From Aggregatilineales bacterium (GTDB lineage: Bacteria; Chloroflexota; Anaerolineae; Aggregatilineales; Phototrophicaceae): DNA of 64,000 nt. The translations under genes were made by a program, and so were the position numbers. The notes beneath the pieces were generated by a model that worked only from the letters and a program-made list of their open reading frames with translations, made no database searches and was not told where the DNA came from. The stretch lies in the NCBI GenBank assembly GCA_030834905.1, contig JAUQWZ010000006.1, forward strand, positions 186,001 through 250,000. Direction: 5' to 3'. Positions 34,492-43,629 of this stretch are shown here, piece after piece (the stretch's first letter is position 1; every line of letters begins with the position of its first letter).

Positions 34492-35730
34492 ATGAAAGTA
34501 AGGAAAGTTCTTTCTCTCGTCAGCGCGTCTGCCCTGGCACTTGCTCTGAGCGTGAGCGTTGTGCAGGCACAGGACGAAAACGTCATCCGTGTAGCATCAC
34601 AGAGTCCGCTGTCGGGACCACAGTCCGTTCTGGGCATCAGCATCCGCAATGGCGTCGAATTAGCTATCAGCCAACATTCGCAGGCGCTGGTTGATCTGGG
34701 CTTCACGGTCGAATTCGTTCCCTTTGACGACCAGGCGACGCCTGAAGTCGGCACTTCGAACGCGCAGCAGATCGCGGCTGACCCCAGCATTCTGGCAGTC
34801 GTTGGTCACCTGAACACCGGTGTCGCCATTCCGTCGTCGGAAGTTTACAACGACAATCAACTGGCAATGGTTTCGCCCGCGAATACCGGCGTCGCCATCA
34901 CCGATCGTGGCTACCCGACGATCAACCGCATTGCTGGTCGTGACGATACCCAGGGTCAGGCGGGCGCGCAGTTCGCCGCCAGCCTCGACGGTGTCGAATC
35001 GGTCTACGTGCTTCACGACACCACCGCCTACGGTCAGGGTGTGGCAGATTTCTTCCGCGCTGAAGCTGAAGTCCAGGGTCTGACGGTTCTGAACTTCGAA
35101 GGCACTGAAGAAGCCTCGAACTTCGAAAGCATTATCCAGCCAATTCTGGCGCTCGAACCCGATCTGATTTTCTTCGGCGGCATCTACTCCCAGACGGGTC
35201 TGTTCATCAGCCAGGCGCGCGCGGCTGGTTATGAAGGCATCTTCATGGGTCCGGACGGCTTCGACTCGACTGAGTTCGCAGAACTCGGCGGCGACGCCGC
35301 GGTCGGCACCTACTACACCACTGTTGCAGCGCCCGCCAGCTTCTATCCCAATGCTGCCCAGTACATTGAAGACTACACCGCCACCTTTGGCGAGCCGCCG
35401 CAGCCGTTCTCGGCTCAGGCATACGATTCGGCTGTCATCGTCCTCAATGCGATTGCCGCCGCAGCCGAAGAGGCGGGTGGTGTTCCCAGCCGTGAGGCGG
35501 TTGCGACTGCTGTTCGCGCCACGACCGACTATGAAGGTATCACCGGCACCTACACCTTCGACGACAATGGTGACCCCGAATACGCCACCTACGTCATCAT
35601 CGAAGTGACCTCCGGCGATCCGGCTGAGTGGGGCGACAACACGGTGCTCGAATCCTTCCAGGCAGCTTCGCCGCTGATGGCAGCCGCCCTGGCAGCAGAA
35701 GCGACTCCCGAAGCAACTCCCGGGATGTAG
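34492..35730 (+). CDS. Branched-chain amino-acid-type ABC substrate-binding protein
   Basis: 412 residues. ATG 34492 is chosen because GGAG lies 8 bases upstream and a clean signal peptide follows (VLSLVSASALALALSVSVVQAQ); the frame itself opens 10 codons earlier. The type I periplasmic-binding fold is shown by SQSPLSGPQSVLGISIRNGV, VGHLNTGVAIPSSEVYND, SVYVLHDTTAYGQGVADFF and GIFMGPDGFDS. Ends in an AAEATPEATPGM tail similar to the small lipoprotein at 10295. It lacks a lipobox, so it is either released or cell-associated by another means. Directly followed by an attenuator-like hairpin and the permease genes. Confidence 0.9.
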   Translation: MKVRKVLSLVSASALALALSVSVVQAQDENVIRVASQSPLSGPQSVLGISIRNGVELAISQHSQALVDLGFTVEFVPFDDQATPEVGTSNAQQIAADPSILAVVGHLNTGVAIPSSEVYNDNQLAMVSPANTGVAITDRGYPTINRIAGRDDTQGQAGAQFAASLDGVESVYVLHDTTAYGQGVADFFRAEAEVQGLTVLNFEGTEEASNFESIIQPILALEPDLIFFGGIYSQTGLFISQARAAGYEGIFMGPDGFDSTEFAELGGDAAVGTYYTTVAAPASFYPNAAQYIEDYTATFGEPPQPFSAQAYDSAVIVLNAIAAAAEEAGGVPSREAVATAVRATTDYEGITGTYTFDDNGDPEYATYVIIEVTSGDPAEWGDNTVLESFQAASPLMAAALAAEATPEATPGM

Positions 35731-35749
35731 TTGAGATTACATTTTTCGA

Positions 35750-35802
35750 GCGGTGGCGCTGCCGTTTGCAGGTTAAACGCGCAGCCCGCCGCTTCTTTTT
35801 TT
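35750..35802 (+). terminator. Intra-operon hairpin with T-tract (attenuator-like)
   Basis: A GC-rich stem (GCGGTGGCGCTGC at 35750-35762 with GCAGCCCGCCGC at 35781-35792; one bulge and one wobble) followed by TTCTTTTTTT. It lies between the binding-protein and livH genes, a position where partial termination commonly keeps binding protein in excess of the permease. Confidence 0.65.
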
Positions 35803-35890
35803 GAATAGCGCGCCGGTATGCGGGTGAGAGGCAAGGCTGCTGACCCCGCATCACTGTTAAGCAGTATCAAATTGCAGCATCGGAGTATGT

Positions 35891-37318
35891 ATGAGTTCCG
35901 AATCTCTGTCCTCGCGTCGTAACGCGCGTATCTTCGTACCCATTGTCACTTCTCCGCTGGGATATCGCATTCGCGGATCCTGGTTTTATCGCTTCATCAT
36001 TTTCCCAGTCGGTCAAATTCTGCTCTTTATCATCGCCGGAACGCTGCTGTTGACCGCCCTCTCGTATCTGTTAGCGGCAGCCGTCCCCGAACCGCGACCC
36101 GGCATTGTCCTGGCTGATCAGATCAGCCGCCAGCTTCCGGGCATGATCCTCAGCGGCATCAGCCTCGGCTTTGTCTACGCCATGATCGCCCTCGGTTACA
36201 CGCTGGTGTACGGCGTTCTCAAGTTCATCAATTTTGCCCACAGCGAAATCTTCATGGTCGGTTCCATCGTCGGCTTCGAGTTCATGCGCCGCCTGTTCGA
36301 CTCTGGCTCGCTCGGTGCCTGGAACCCGGTCATTCTGATCATCACGGTGGTGCTGGCAGGTATGCTCGTCAGCGGGCTGCTGGCGGTCGTCATCGAACGG
36401 GTTGCTTACCGCCCCCTGCGCGGAGCGCCCCGCCTTGTGCCGCTGATTACGGCAATCGGTATTTCTTTCCTGATTCAGGACGGCGTGCGCGCGATTGAGG
36501 CGCTCACGCGAAACGACTTCAACCTGACCTACCCCACCAACCAGATTAGCTGGCTGAATACCCCCATTCCGATGACCTTTAACGGCGCGGTTGCCGGTGG
36601 GTTCAATCTGGGTGGCACAAGCTTTGATGAGATCGGCGCTGATGGCGTCGCCTATGATGAGTTTTTTCTGGGTGAGACGGCGCACGACACGCTGACTGTC
36701 GGCGGCATTACGCTGGGCGGCACGCCTATACGCGCGCGCGATGTGTCGGTCGGTGAAACTGAATTTGAAACCCTGACGATTGGCGAGAGGAACCTTGAAG
36801 ACATCAGCGGCGCGTCCAATGTCGTCAACATCCGCGTCACGTCAATTATCATCGTCGTCGGCGCGATGCTGATGCTGGTCGTCCTGAACTGGTTTGTCAA
36901 CGGCACCAAGACCGGACGCGGCATCCGCGCGGTGTCACAGGATCAATCGACCGCCGGACTCATGGGCATCAACGTCAACCGAATGGTGTCGATCACCTTC
37001 TTCGTCGGCGGTGCCTTTGGCGGCGCGGCGGGCGCGCTGTTCGGCTTGAACGTCGGCACCGTCACGCCCTACGTTGGCTTCATCCCCGGATTGAAGGCGT
37101 TTACGGCGGCAGTGCTGGGCGGCATCGGCAATATTACTGGCGCGCTGCTGGGCGGCTTGACGCTTGGGCTTATCGAGGCGTTTCTCAACGGCATTCTGGC
37201 ATACTTCCCCGCGCTGGGTCAGCGGTATACCGATATTTTCGCGTTCTCAGTGCTGATCCTGATCCTGATTTTCCGCCCCAGCGGGCTGCTGGGCGAGCGG
37301 GTGGATGAGAAGGTGTAA
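35891..37318 (+). CDS. livH: Branched-chain amino-acid ABC permease LivH with pentapeptide-like insertion
   Basis: 475 residues, far longer than usual LivH (about 290-300). The canonical core is present: GISLGFVYAMIALGYTLVYG and INFAHSEIFMVGS in the first half, the coupling-helix region IRAVSQDQSTAGLMGINVNR and LGGIGNITGALLGGLTLGLIE in the second. Two additions: an N-terminal extra transmembrane segment (about 38-62), and residues about 215-310, where a run of five-residue steps with a hydrophobic centre (FNLGG, TSFDE, IGADG, VAYDE, FFLGE, ITLGG) looks like a pentapeptide-repeat beta-helix. By topology the insertion should face outside the cell, toward the binding protein. GGAG precedes ATG. 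Confidence 0.85.
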   Translation: MSSESLSSRRNARIFVPIVTSPLGYRIRGSWFYRFIIFPVGQILLFIIAGTLLLTALSYLLAAAVPEPRPGIVLADQISRQLPGMILSGISLGFVYAMIALGYTLVYGVLKFINFAHSEIFMVGSIVGFEFMRRLFDSGSLGAWNPVILIITVVLAGMLVSGLLAVVIERVAYRPLRGAPRLVPLITAIGISFLIQDGVRAIEALTRNDFNLTYPTNQISWLNTPIPMTFNGAVAGGFNLGGTSFDEIGADGVAYDEFFLGETAHDTLTVGGITLGGTPIRARDVSVGETEFETLTIGERNLEDISGASNVVNIRVTSIIIVVGAMLMLVVLNWFVNGTKTGRGIRAVSQDQSTAGLMGINVNRMVSITFFVGGAFGGAAGALFGLNVGTVTPYVGFIPGLKAFTAAVLGGIGNITGALLGGLTLGLIEAFLNGILAYFPALGQRYTDIFAFSVLILILIFRPSGLLGERVDEKV

Positions 37319-37319
37319 C

Positions 37320-38726
37320 ATGACGACCTCTACTGCTTCCCCGCGCGAAAACTTTCGCGCCTGGCTGTTCCGTCCGCAAGTCGCGGGACCGCTTGCGCTG
37401 CTCTACGTAGTTATCGCAACCGCGCTGCTGCTCATCCAGAACCGCTCCAGTCTGTGGTTCCCGTTGATGAATATCTGCTTTGTTCCGCTGTTTCTGCTGT
37501 CGCCGCTGGTGGTCATTTCAGCGCCGCTGCCGTCTCGGCTGAAACTGAGCGCGATCCTGTTCATGCTCGTCATCCTCATGCCCATCATTGGCATGATCAA
37601 TACCTCGTATCTTGAGCTGGCGATTCAGATTAGCATTTTCGCCGGTCTGGCGCTCGGCTTGAATATCGTCGTCGGCTTCGCCGGTCTGCTCGACCTGGGC
37701 TACGTCGCCTTTTTCGCGGTCGGCGCCTATCTGTGGGGAATGCTGACCTCAAGTGCCCCTACCGTGTTCAATATCAATGGCTGGCTGCTGCCAAACTGGA
37801 CTTTCTATATCATCATCTTCGTCGCTATTGCCGCCGCCGGTATTGTCGGCGTCCTGCTCGGGCTGCCGGTGCTGCGTCTGCGTGGCGACTATCTCGCGAT
37901 TGTGACGCTTGGCTTCGGCGAGGTGATCCGCGTGCTGGCGCGTAATGCTGACGCGCCAACCAATTTCACCAACGGCTCGCAAGGACTGCACAATATCGGC
38001 AAGCCGCCGCTGCCCGGCTTTGCAACTGATATCACCAGCGGCATCTCCGGCGCGCTGGGCATCCGCATGGATAATCCTTCGGTCGTCGCGCAGCAGCTTC
38101 TGTTCTATTTCATCGCTATCGTGATGCTGGTCGGGCTGATCATCGTCGCCCGCCGACTTCAGCATTCCCCCATCGGGCGCGCCTGGGCAGCCATTCGCGA
38201 GGACGAGGTCGCCGCTATCGCCATGGGCGTGCCACTGGTCAAGATGAAGCTGCTGGCGTTCGCAACCGGCGCTTCGTTCGCGGGCGCTATCGGCGTGCTG
38301 TATGCCGCCAAGCAGACGTTTATCGACCCGCAGAGCTTTGTACTGCTCCAGTCGATCACCGTTCTGGCAATGGTCATCGTCGGCGGCATGGGCAGCATCA
38401 AGGGCGTCATCCTCGGCGCGATCATCGTCACGCTGCTCGACCTGCACATCCTGACCAACCTGTCGCTTCAGCTTAACGCGCTCAAGAACATTGATTTTGT
38501 CGTTCCCATCCTGAATTTCCATATCCGCGACATTCCGCAGCAGCTTGAACCGGCGAAGTACCAGCCGTTTGTATTCGGCTTAATTCTGGTGCTGATGATG
38601 ATTTTCCGACCGGCGGGACTGCTGCCGGAAGCACACCGCAAGCTGGAGCTGCAAAAAACCGGCGTCGCGCCGGAAGATGACCCCAATGTCCTCGCTGAAG
38701 CCATAGAATTGGGGGAAGGTAACTGA
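37320..38726 (+). CDS. livM: Branched-chain amino-acid ABC permease LivM
   Basis: 468 residues from ATG 37320, supported by GAGAAGG just upstream; an in-frame ATG five codons earlier lies inside livH. Nine or more hydrophobic segments. LivM signatures: GLALGLNIVVGFAGLLDLGY, LRLRGDYLAIVTLGFGEVIR, SPIGRAWAAIREDEVAAIAM and FIDPQSFVLLQSITVLAMVI. Begins one base after livH ends and shares one base with livG, so the permease genes are tightly coupled. With LivH it forms the translocation channel for branched-chain or related amino acids or amides. Confidence 0.9.
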   Translation: MTTSTASPRENFRAWLFRPQVAGPLALLYVVIATALLLIQNRSSLWFPLMNICFVPLFLLSPLVVISAPLPSRLKLSAILFMLVILMPIIGMINTSYLELAIQISIFAGLALGLNIVVGFAGLLDLGYVAFFAVGAYLWGMLTSSAPTVFNINGWLLPNWTFYIIIFVAIAAAGIVGVLLGLPVLRLRGDYLAIVTLGFGEVIRVLARNADAPTNFTNGSQGLHNIGKPPLPGFATDITSGISGALGIRMDNPSVVAQQLLFYFIAIVMLVGLIIVARRLQHSPIGRAWAAIREDEVAAIAMGVPLVKMKLLAFATGASFAGAIGVLYAAKQTFIDPQSFVLLQSITVLAMVIVGGMGSIKGVILGAIIVTLLDLHILTNLSLQLNALKNIDFVVPILNFHIRDIPQQLEPAKYQPFVFGLILVLMMIFRPAGLLPEAHRKLELQKTGVAPEDDPNVLAEAIELGEGN

Positions 38727-39532
38727 TGCTCCTCGAAATCAATAACCTCATCAAGTCGTTTGGCGGCATTCGCGCGGTGCGCGACGTCAGCATCAACATA
38801 GCCGAAAACAGCATCAGCTCGATTATCGGTCCCAACGGCGCGGGCAAGACAACGCTGTTCAACCTGCTGACGGGCATTTATACACCCGACTCGGGAACGA
38901 TTAGCTTTAATGGGCGTTCGCTCATCGGGCTTCGTCCTGATCAGGTGAACGCGCGGGGCGTTTCGCGCACCTTCCAAAGCATTCGCCTGTTCCCAACCAT
39001 GACGGTGCTCGAAAATGTCATGGTGGGGATGCACTCGCGGCTGAAGCTTTCCGTCATCCAAACGCTGCTCCGTCCCAAAGCATTTTATGTTCAGGAAGAT
39101 CACGTCCAGCAAAAAGCCAGCGATCTGCTGCATTTCGTCGGTCTGTCAGGGCAAGGCGACGAGCTTGCCCGCAATCTGCCCTACGGCGATCAGCGGCGCG
39201 TCGAGATCGCCCGCGCGCTGGCAAGCGATCCGAAGCTCATCCTGCTGGACGAGCCAACGGCAGGCATGAATCCCAACGAAAGCGATTCCGCCACTGCTCT
39301 GTTCCGGCGTATCCGCGACGAACTGGGCGTGACGGTGGTGCTGATTGAACATGATATGCGCGTGGTCATGGGCATCAGCGAACACATTGACGTGCTGGAT
39401 TACGGACAGAAGATCGCCGACGGCACGCCCGCCGAAATCCGCGCCAACCCGCGCGTCATCGAAGCTTACTTAGGGCGACGCGCTGCCGGCACCACCGAAT
39501 CAACAGGAGTGACCGATGGCAGCGTTGCTTGA
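38726..39532 (+). CDS. livG: Branched-chain amino-acid ABC ATP-binding protein LivG
   Basis: 268 residues. Walker A GPNGAGKTT at 35-43, signature replaced by LPYGDQRRVEIARAL as usual for LivG, Walker B LILLDEPTAGMN, and switch His in LIEHDM. TGIYTPDSGTISFNGRSL and FQSIRLFPTMTVLENVMVG are typical LivG stretches. ATG overlaps the livM stop by one base; overlaps livF by 17 bases. Confidence 0.92.
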   Translation: MLLEINNLIKSFGGIRAVRDVSINIAENSISSIIGPNGAGKTTLFNLLTGIYTPDSGTISFNGRSLIGLRPDQVNARGVSRTFQSIRLFPTMTVLENVMVGMHSRLKLSVIQTLLRPKAFYVQEDHVQQKASDLLHFVGLSGQGDELARNLPYGDQRRVEIARALASDPKLILLDEPTAGMNPNESDSATALFRRIRDELGVTVVLIEHDMRVVMGISEHIDVLDYGQKIADGTPAEIRANPRVIEAYLGRRAAGTTESTGVTDGSVA

Positions 39533-40232
39533 ACTGGATAACCTGCACACTTATTACGGGCACATTCACGCGCTCAAGGGCATCAGTGTGTCCGTTAATG
39601 AAGGCGAAATCGTCACGCTGGTTGGGGCGAACGGCGCTGGCAAGAGCACGACGCTGCGCACTATCAGCGGCATGGTGCGGGCGCGGCGCGGCGGTGTGCG
39701 GCTCAATGGCAAGGATATCACCGGCATCCAGTCACACGATATCGCCGCGCTGGGTATCGGTCATGTGCCGGAAGGACGCCGTATTTTTCCGCTTTTGAGC
39801 GTCCACGAAAACCTCGAAATCGGCGCGTGGAATGTGTCAGACAAAAAGACGATTAACCAGCGTCTGGAACACAGTTACGAACTGTTCCCGCGGCTGCGCG
39901 AGCGCGTTTCGCAGAAAGGCGGCACGCTCTCCGGCGGCGAACAGCAAATGCTGGCAATTGCCCGCGCGCTGATGAGCCAACCGACCATCCTGCTGCTGGA
40001 TGAGCCGTCTATGGGACTGGCACCGGTGCTGGTCGAAAGCATCTTCGAAATCATCACCCGCATCAACAGCGAAGGGACGACGGTGCTGCTAGTGGAACAG
40101 AACGCGCTGCTGGCGCTGGAAGTGGCTCATCGGGGCTACGTGCTGCAAACAGGCGAGATCGTCCTGGCGGACTCGGCGAAGGCGCTCCTGAACAATGACA
40201 TTGTGCGGAAGGCGTATCTCGGCGAGAGCTAA
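39516..40232 (+). CDS. livF: Branched-chain amino-acid ABC ATP-binding protein LivF
   Basis: 238 residues, second ATPase of the LivHMGF importer. Walker A GANGAGKST at 37-45, GHVPEGRRIFPLLSVHENLE, signature LSGGEQQMLAIARAL, Walker B ILLLDEPSMGLAPVLVE and VLLVEQNALLALE are all intact. It ends the operon: a strong terminator lies 24 bases downstream. Confidence 0.93.
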   Translation: MAALLELDNLHTYYGHIHALKGISVSVNEGEIVTLVGANGAGKSTTLRTISGMVRARRGGVRLNGKDITGIQSHDIAALGIGHVPEGRRIFPLLSVHENLEIGAWNVSDKKTINQRLEHSYELFPRLRERVSQKGGTLSGGEQQMLAIARALMSQPTILLLDEPSMGLAPVLVESIFEIITRINSEGTTVLLVEQNALLALEVAHRGYVLQTGEIVLADSAKALLNNDIVRKAYLGES

Positions 40233-40256
40233 CCGATCACACCCTCACTATCTCCG

Positions 40257-40292
40257 GGGCGGACACGACTTGCGCGTGTTCGCCCTTTTTTT
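40257..40292 (+). terminator. Rho-independent terminator of the liv operon
   Basis: GGGCGGACACG (40257-40267) pairs with CGTGTTCGCCC (40275-40285, one G-T wobble) around a 7-base loop, followed by seven T. The stem contains the GGACACG arm of the family A palindromic repeats, so an element of that family may have been adapted as a terminator. Confidence 0.85.
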
Positions 40293-40426
40293 GTCCGGCG
40301 GCAGCCCTTTCTGTTTAGCGCCGATTCGCGGTAACATCACAGGCTTGTGCGACCGATCAGTCCGGGCAGGCAGGATAGGCAGCCTTCAGCAACCGTCTGT
40401 CTCATCCCGGCTATAAAGGCAGTTCA

Positions 40427-41071
40427 ATGAAATCAGCATTGTTTGTGTGGGGCGGCTGGCAGGGTCACGAGCCGGAACAGACGGCGCGTATCTTTGCGAC
40501 CATCCTGCAAGCCGAAGGCTATCAGACCAAGCTGTCTGACAATCTAGATGTATACGAGAATGCCGAAAAAATGCAGTCTCTCAACCTGATCGTGCCGGTG
40601 GTTTCGATGGGCGCCATCACCGAAGCGCAGGAAACCGGTTTGCTGAACGCCATCCACAGCGGCGTTGGCATCGGCGGCTGGCATGGCGGCATGGCGGATT
40701 CGTTCCGCAATAATACCAACTATCAGTTCATGGTCGGCGGACAGTGGGTGGCGCATCCGGGCAACATCATTGATTATCGCGTGAATATCACCCGCCACGA
40801 CGATCCGATCACGGCTGGAATTGCCGATTTCGACATGCACTCGGAACAATATTATATGCACGTCGATCCATCGAACGAAGTGCTGGCGACGACGACCTTC
40901 AGCGGCGATGCGAATCCGTGGATAGAAGGAACGGTCATGCCGGTAGTCTGGAAGCGCCGCTGGGGTTCGGGCAGGGTTTTCTACTGCTCGCTCGGTCACG
41001 TCGCCAGCGATTTTGACGTGCCGGAAGCGCGCGAGATCGTCCGGCGCGGCTTGCTGTGGGCGGCGCGGTGA
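40427..41071 (+). CDS. ThuA-like protein
   Basis: 214 residues of the ThuA family (class I glutamine-amidotransferase-like fold), with [50 protein letters not shown] and [16 protein letters not shown]. Family members are linked to trehalose or other disaccharide use, but their reaction is poorly known. ATG 40427 follows AAGG. A second ThuA-like gene lies 60 bases downstream, and both probably share one transcript with the phosphodiesterase and phosphatase genes. Confidence 0.8.
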   Translation: MKSALFVWGGWQGHEPEQTARIFATILQAEGYQTKLSDNLDVYENAEKMQSLNLIVPVVSMGAITEAQETGLLNAIHSGVGIGGWHGGMADSFRNNTNYQFMVGGQWVAHPGNIIDYRVNITRHDDPITAGIADFDMHSEQYYMHVDPSNEVLATTTFSGDANPWIEGTVMPVVWKRRWGSGRVFYCSLGHVASDFDVPEAREIVRRGLLWAAR

Positions 41072-41131
41072 AGCCCGCGCCCAGACGAGGTATCCAATTG
41101 GCATCTACTATTTTATGGAGAGACAGGAAAC

Positions 41132-41869
41132 ATGGCATCGCTTCGCGTCACTGTATGGAATGAATATCGTCACGAGAAAGAGAGTCCGCGTATCGCCCAG
41201 GTATATCCGCAGGGCATTCACGGCGCGATTGCCGAGGGACTGCGCGAGCATGGCTTAAGCGTCCGCACCGCCACCCTCGACGAGCCGGAACACGGACTGA
41301 CCCAACAGGTGCTGGATGAAACCGACGTGCTCACCTGGTGGGGACACATGGCGCATGGCGACGTGAGCGACGAAATCGTTGACCGCGTTCATAAGCGCGT
41401 CCTCGAAGGCATGGGGTTAATCGTCCTGCACTCAGGACACTTCGCCAAAATCTTCAAGCGGCTGATGGGCACGACCTGTAATCTGAAGTGGCGCGAGATC
41501 GGCGAGCACGAGCGCGTCTGGGTCGTCAACCCGGCGCACCCCATTGCCGAGGGATTGAGCGACCACTTCGTCATCCCCGAAACCGAGATGTACGGCGAGC
41601 CGTTTGGCATCCCCGAACCGGATTCGCTGGTGTTTGTCAGTTGGTATCAGGGCGGCGAAGTCTTTCGCGGCGGCTGCACCTATTATCGCGGTCAGGGCAA
41701 GGTCTTTTACTTCAGTCCAGGACACGAAAGCTACCCCATCTACTACCAGCCGGAAATCCGCCAGGTGATATACAACGCGGTGCGCTGGGCAGCGCCAACG
41801 CATGGTCCGGCAATCGAGGTCGATAACCGCAAAGAACCGCTGGAGCCGGTCGCAGTTCGCGAGTTGTAA
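41132..41869 (+). CDS. ThuA-like protein (trehalose-utilisation type)
   Basis: 245 residues, ThuA domain: [20 protein letters not shown] at the start matches the ThuA/YegV-like trehalose utilisation group more closely than the preceding paralogue, with [53 protein letters not shown] and [16 protein letters not shown]. The two ThuA genes have little sequence in common and probably have different substrates. AGGAAAC precedes ATG. It ends four bases before the phosphodiesterase gene, so co-expression is likely. Confidence 0.82.
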   Translation: MASLRVTVWNEYRHEKESPRIAQVYPQGIHGAIAEGLREHGLSVRTATLDEPEHGLTQQVLDETDVLTWWGHMAHGDVSDEIVDRVHKRVLEGMGLIVLHSGHFAKIFKRLMGTTCNLKWREIGEHERVWVVNPAHPIAEGLSDHFVIPETEMYGEPFGIPEPDSLVFVSWYQGGEVFRGGCTYYRGQGKVFYFSPGHESYPIYYQPEIRQVIYNAVRWAAPTHGPAIEVDNRKEPLEPVAVREL

Positions 41870-41873
41870 CCCG

Positions 41874-42689
41874 ATGAGCAAAGTTGTACTGGTCGTCTGC
41901 GACGCCCTGCGCGACGACACCGCCGCCGCCTACATGGGCTATCTGGAGCATCTGGTCGAGGTCAAGCGCGCCGTCCGCTACCGCGTGACCGGCGAACTGC
42001 CGAGCATGTCGCGCCCGATGTACGAAACGCTGCACACCGGGCTGCCGTCGAGCCAACACGGCATCACCAGCAACGCCGCCGTCCGCCGTTCCAACGTGCC
42101 GAACGTGTTCCAATGCGTTCGCGAGGCGGGCTTGGTGACGGCGGCAGCGGCGTACTGCTGGTATTCGGAGCTGTACAACCGCGCCCCCTACGACATCGTC
42201 AATGACCGCGAGGTCGATGACGAGGCGCTCAACATCCAGCATGGACGCTTCTATCGCGAGGACAATTATCCTGACATCGAAGTGTTCGCCGCCGGAGCAA
42301 TGCTGGCGCGGCGGTTCCACCCCGATTACCTGCTCATTCACCCGATGATGATCGATACGATAGGCGAAGCCTACGGGGCGGATTCGCCGCAGTACCGCAG
42401 GCAGGTGATCCAGCAGGATCAGATTCTGGCGAACCTGATCCCCGAAGTATCGCAGGCGGGATACACCGTCCTCGTCACCGCCGATCATGGCATGAGCGAC
42501 GACACCAGCACGCATGGTGGCACAACCCCGCAGATGCGCAACGTGCCGCTGTATGTGATCTCGCAGGACGCTGACAACGGCGGCAGGCGCGACCTGATCC
42601 TGTCGCAGCTTCAGATCGCGCCCACCCTGCTGTCGCTGCTGGGCGTGCCAATTCCGCCAACCATGAAATCGCCTGTGATTAAGGTTTAG
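41874..42689 (+). CDS. Type I phosphodiesterase / nucleotide pyrophosphatase family (alkaline-phosphatase fold)
   Basis: 271 residues from ATG 41874, chosen because the strand VVLVVCDALRDDT with the metal Asp follows directly; the frame opens earlier inside the previous gene. Nucleophile Ser or Thr in ELPSMSRPMYETLHTG, then VTADHGMSDDTSTHGGT with the conserved Asp and His metal ligands (ADHG). Smaller than many family members, which suggests a minimal core. Could release phosphate from a sugar or nucleotide ester. Four bases behind a ThuA gene. Confidence 0.8.
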   Translation: MSKVVLVVCDALRDDTAAAYMGYLEHLVEVKRAVRYRVTGELPSMSRPMYETLHTGLPSSQHGITSNAAVRRSNVPNVFQCVREAGLVTAAAAYCWYSELYNRAPYDIVNDREVDDEALNIQHGRFYREDNYPDIEVFAAGAMLARRFHPDYLLIHPMMIDTIGEAYGADSPQYRRQVIQQDQILANLIPEVSQAGYTVLVTADHGMSDDTSTHGGTTPQMRNVPLYVISQDADNGGRRDLILSQLQIAPTLLSLLGVPIPPTMKSPVIKV

Positions 42690-42692
42690 GCG

Positions 42693-42777
42693 GTCAGCCA
42701 TCAGCAAACAGCTATCAGCAAAAGATAACCAGAGAATATAGATGGAGCGTAGGGGCGCAAACATGCTGCGCCCCTAC
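42693..42777 (+). repeat. Composite intergenic repeat: TCAGC units and a GTAGGGGCGC palindrome
   Basis: Iterated GTCAGCCATCAGC / CAGCTATCAGC units (42693-42720), followed by an inverted repeat with arms GTAGGGGCGC and GCGCCCCTAC (42749-42777), a variant of the family A layout. It occupies the gap between the phosphodiesterase and phosphatase genes. Confidence 0.5.
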
Positions 42778-42806
42778 AACCACCAGCGCTGTTTAAGGGA
42801 ACAACT

Positions 42807-43589
42807 ATGTCTTTGAACCCCCTTGATCTACGTTCCGCACTCGAATTCGCCCTTGATGCCACCTGGCAGGCGGGACGCATCACCCTCGGCTATTTTCAGA
42901 CCGGCGTCGTGGCGGAGCGCAAGGGCGATAACACCCCGGTCACCATTGCCGACCGCGAGGCTGAAAAGTGCCTGCGCGATCTCATCGGCAGGTATTATCC
43001 CGACTGCGGCATCATCGGTGAGGAGTACGGCGAACAGCCCGGCACCAACGGGCTGACGTGGATCATCGACCCGATTGACGGTACAAAATCGTTCGTTCAC
43101 GGCGTGCCGATTTACGGCTGTTTGCTGGCGCTGGCGCAGGACGGCAAAACGCAGGTTGGCGTGGCGCATTTTCCGGCGCTCAACGAAACGCTGTACGCCT
43201 CGCGCGGCGGCGGCTGTTACCGGAACGGACGGCGCGCCAGTGTGTCCGGCGTGAACCGCCTCAAGGATGCCGCCCTGCTGTCGAGCGAGGTGACCGGCTA
43301 TGGCGCGCGCCAGCCCGCGTTTGCGGCGCTGGTCGGCAGCACCGATATTCAGCGCACCTGGGGCGATGCGTATGGCTATTTTCTGGTGGCTACCGGACGG
43401 GCGGAGATCATGCTCGATCCGTACATGGCAGTCTGGGACTGCGCCCCGTTCGGCGTCATCATGGAAGAAGCGGGCGGGACGTTCACCGACTGGAACGGAA
43501 CAGCGACGATCTACGGCGGCAATGCCATCGGCACGAACGGCGTGCTGTTTGACGAGGTGATGGCGATTGTCCAGAAAAAGAACGAATAG
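42807..43589 (+). CDS. Inositol monophosphatase-family phosphatase
   Basis: 260 residues. The IMPase/FBPase metal motifs are all seen: GDNTPVTIADREAE, IGEEYGEQ (metal Glu), WIIDPIDGTKSFVHGVP and the second site MAVWDCAPFGVIMEEAGG. Candidate activities are inositol-1-phosphatase, histidinol-phosphatase (HisN type), or PAP phosphatase; sequence alone cannot decide, although the short form with KSFVHGVPIYG is common in HisN-like enzymes. AAGGGA precedes ATG. Downstream it converges with the BMP transporter ATPase gene. Confidence 0.85.
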   Translation: MSLNPLDLRSALEFALDATWQAGRITLGYFQTGVVAERKGDNTPVTIADREAEKCLRDLIGRYYPDCGIIGEEYGEQPGTNGLTWIIDPIDGTKSFVHGVPIYGCLLALAQDGKTQVGVAHFPALNETLYASRGGGCYRNGRRASVSGVNRLKDAALLSSEVTGYGARQPAFAALVGSTDIQRTWGDAYGYFLVATGRAEIMLDPYMAVWDCAPFGVIMEEAGGTFTDWNGTATIYGGNAIGTNGVLFDEVMAIVQKKNE

Positions 43590-43597
43590 GCGGCGGT

Positions 43598-43622
43598 GAC
43601 ATGACCGTGTCGTGTCCCCACG
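43598..43622. repeat. Degenerate family A-like palindrome
   Basis: GACATGACCGTGTCGTGTCC with CCCAC behind it resembles the family A repeat with one arm decayed. Lies between the convergent phosphatase and ABC ATPase genes. Confidence 0.35.
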
Positions 43623-43629
43623 GCGCGCT

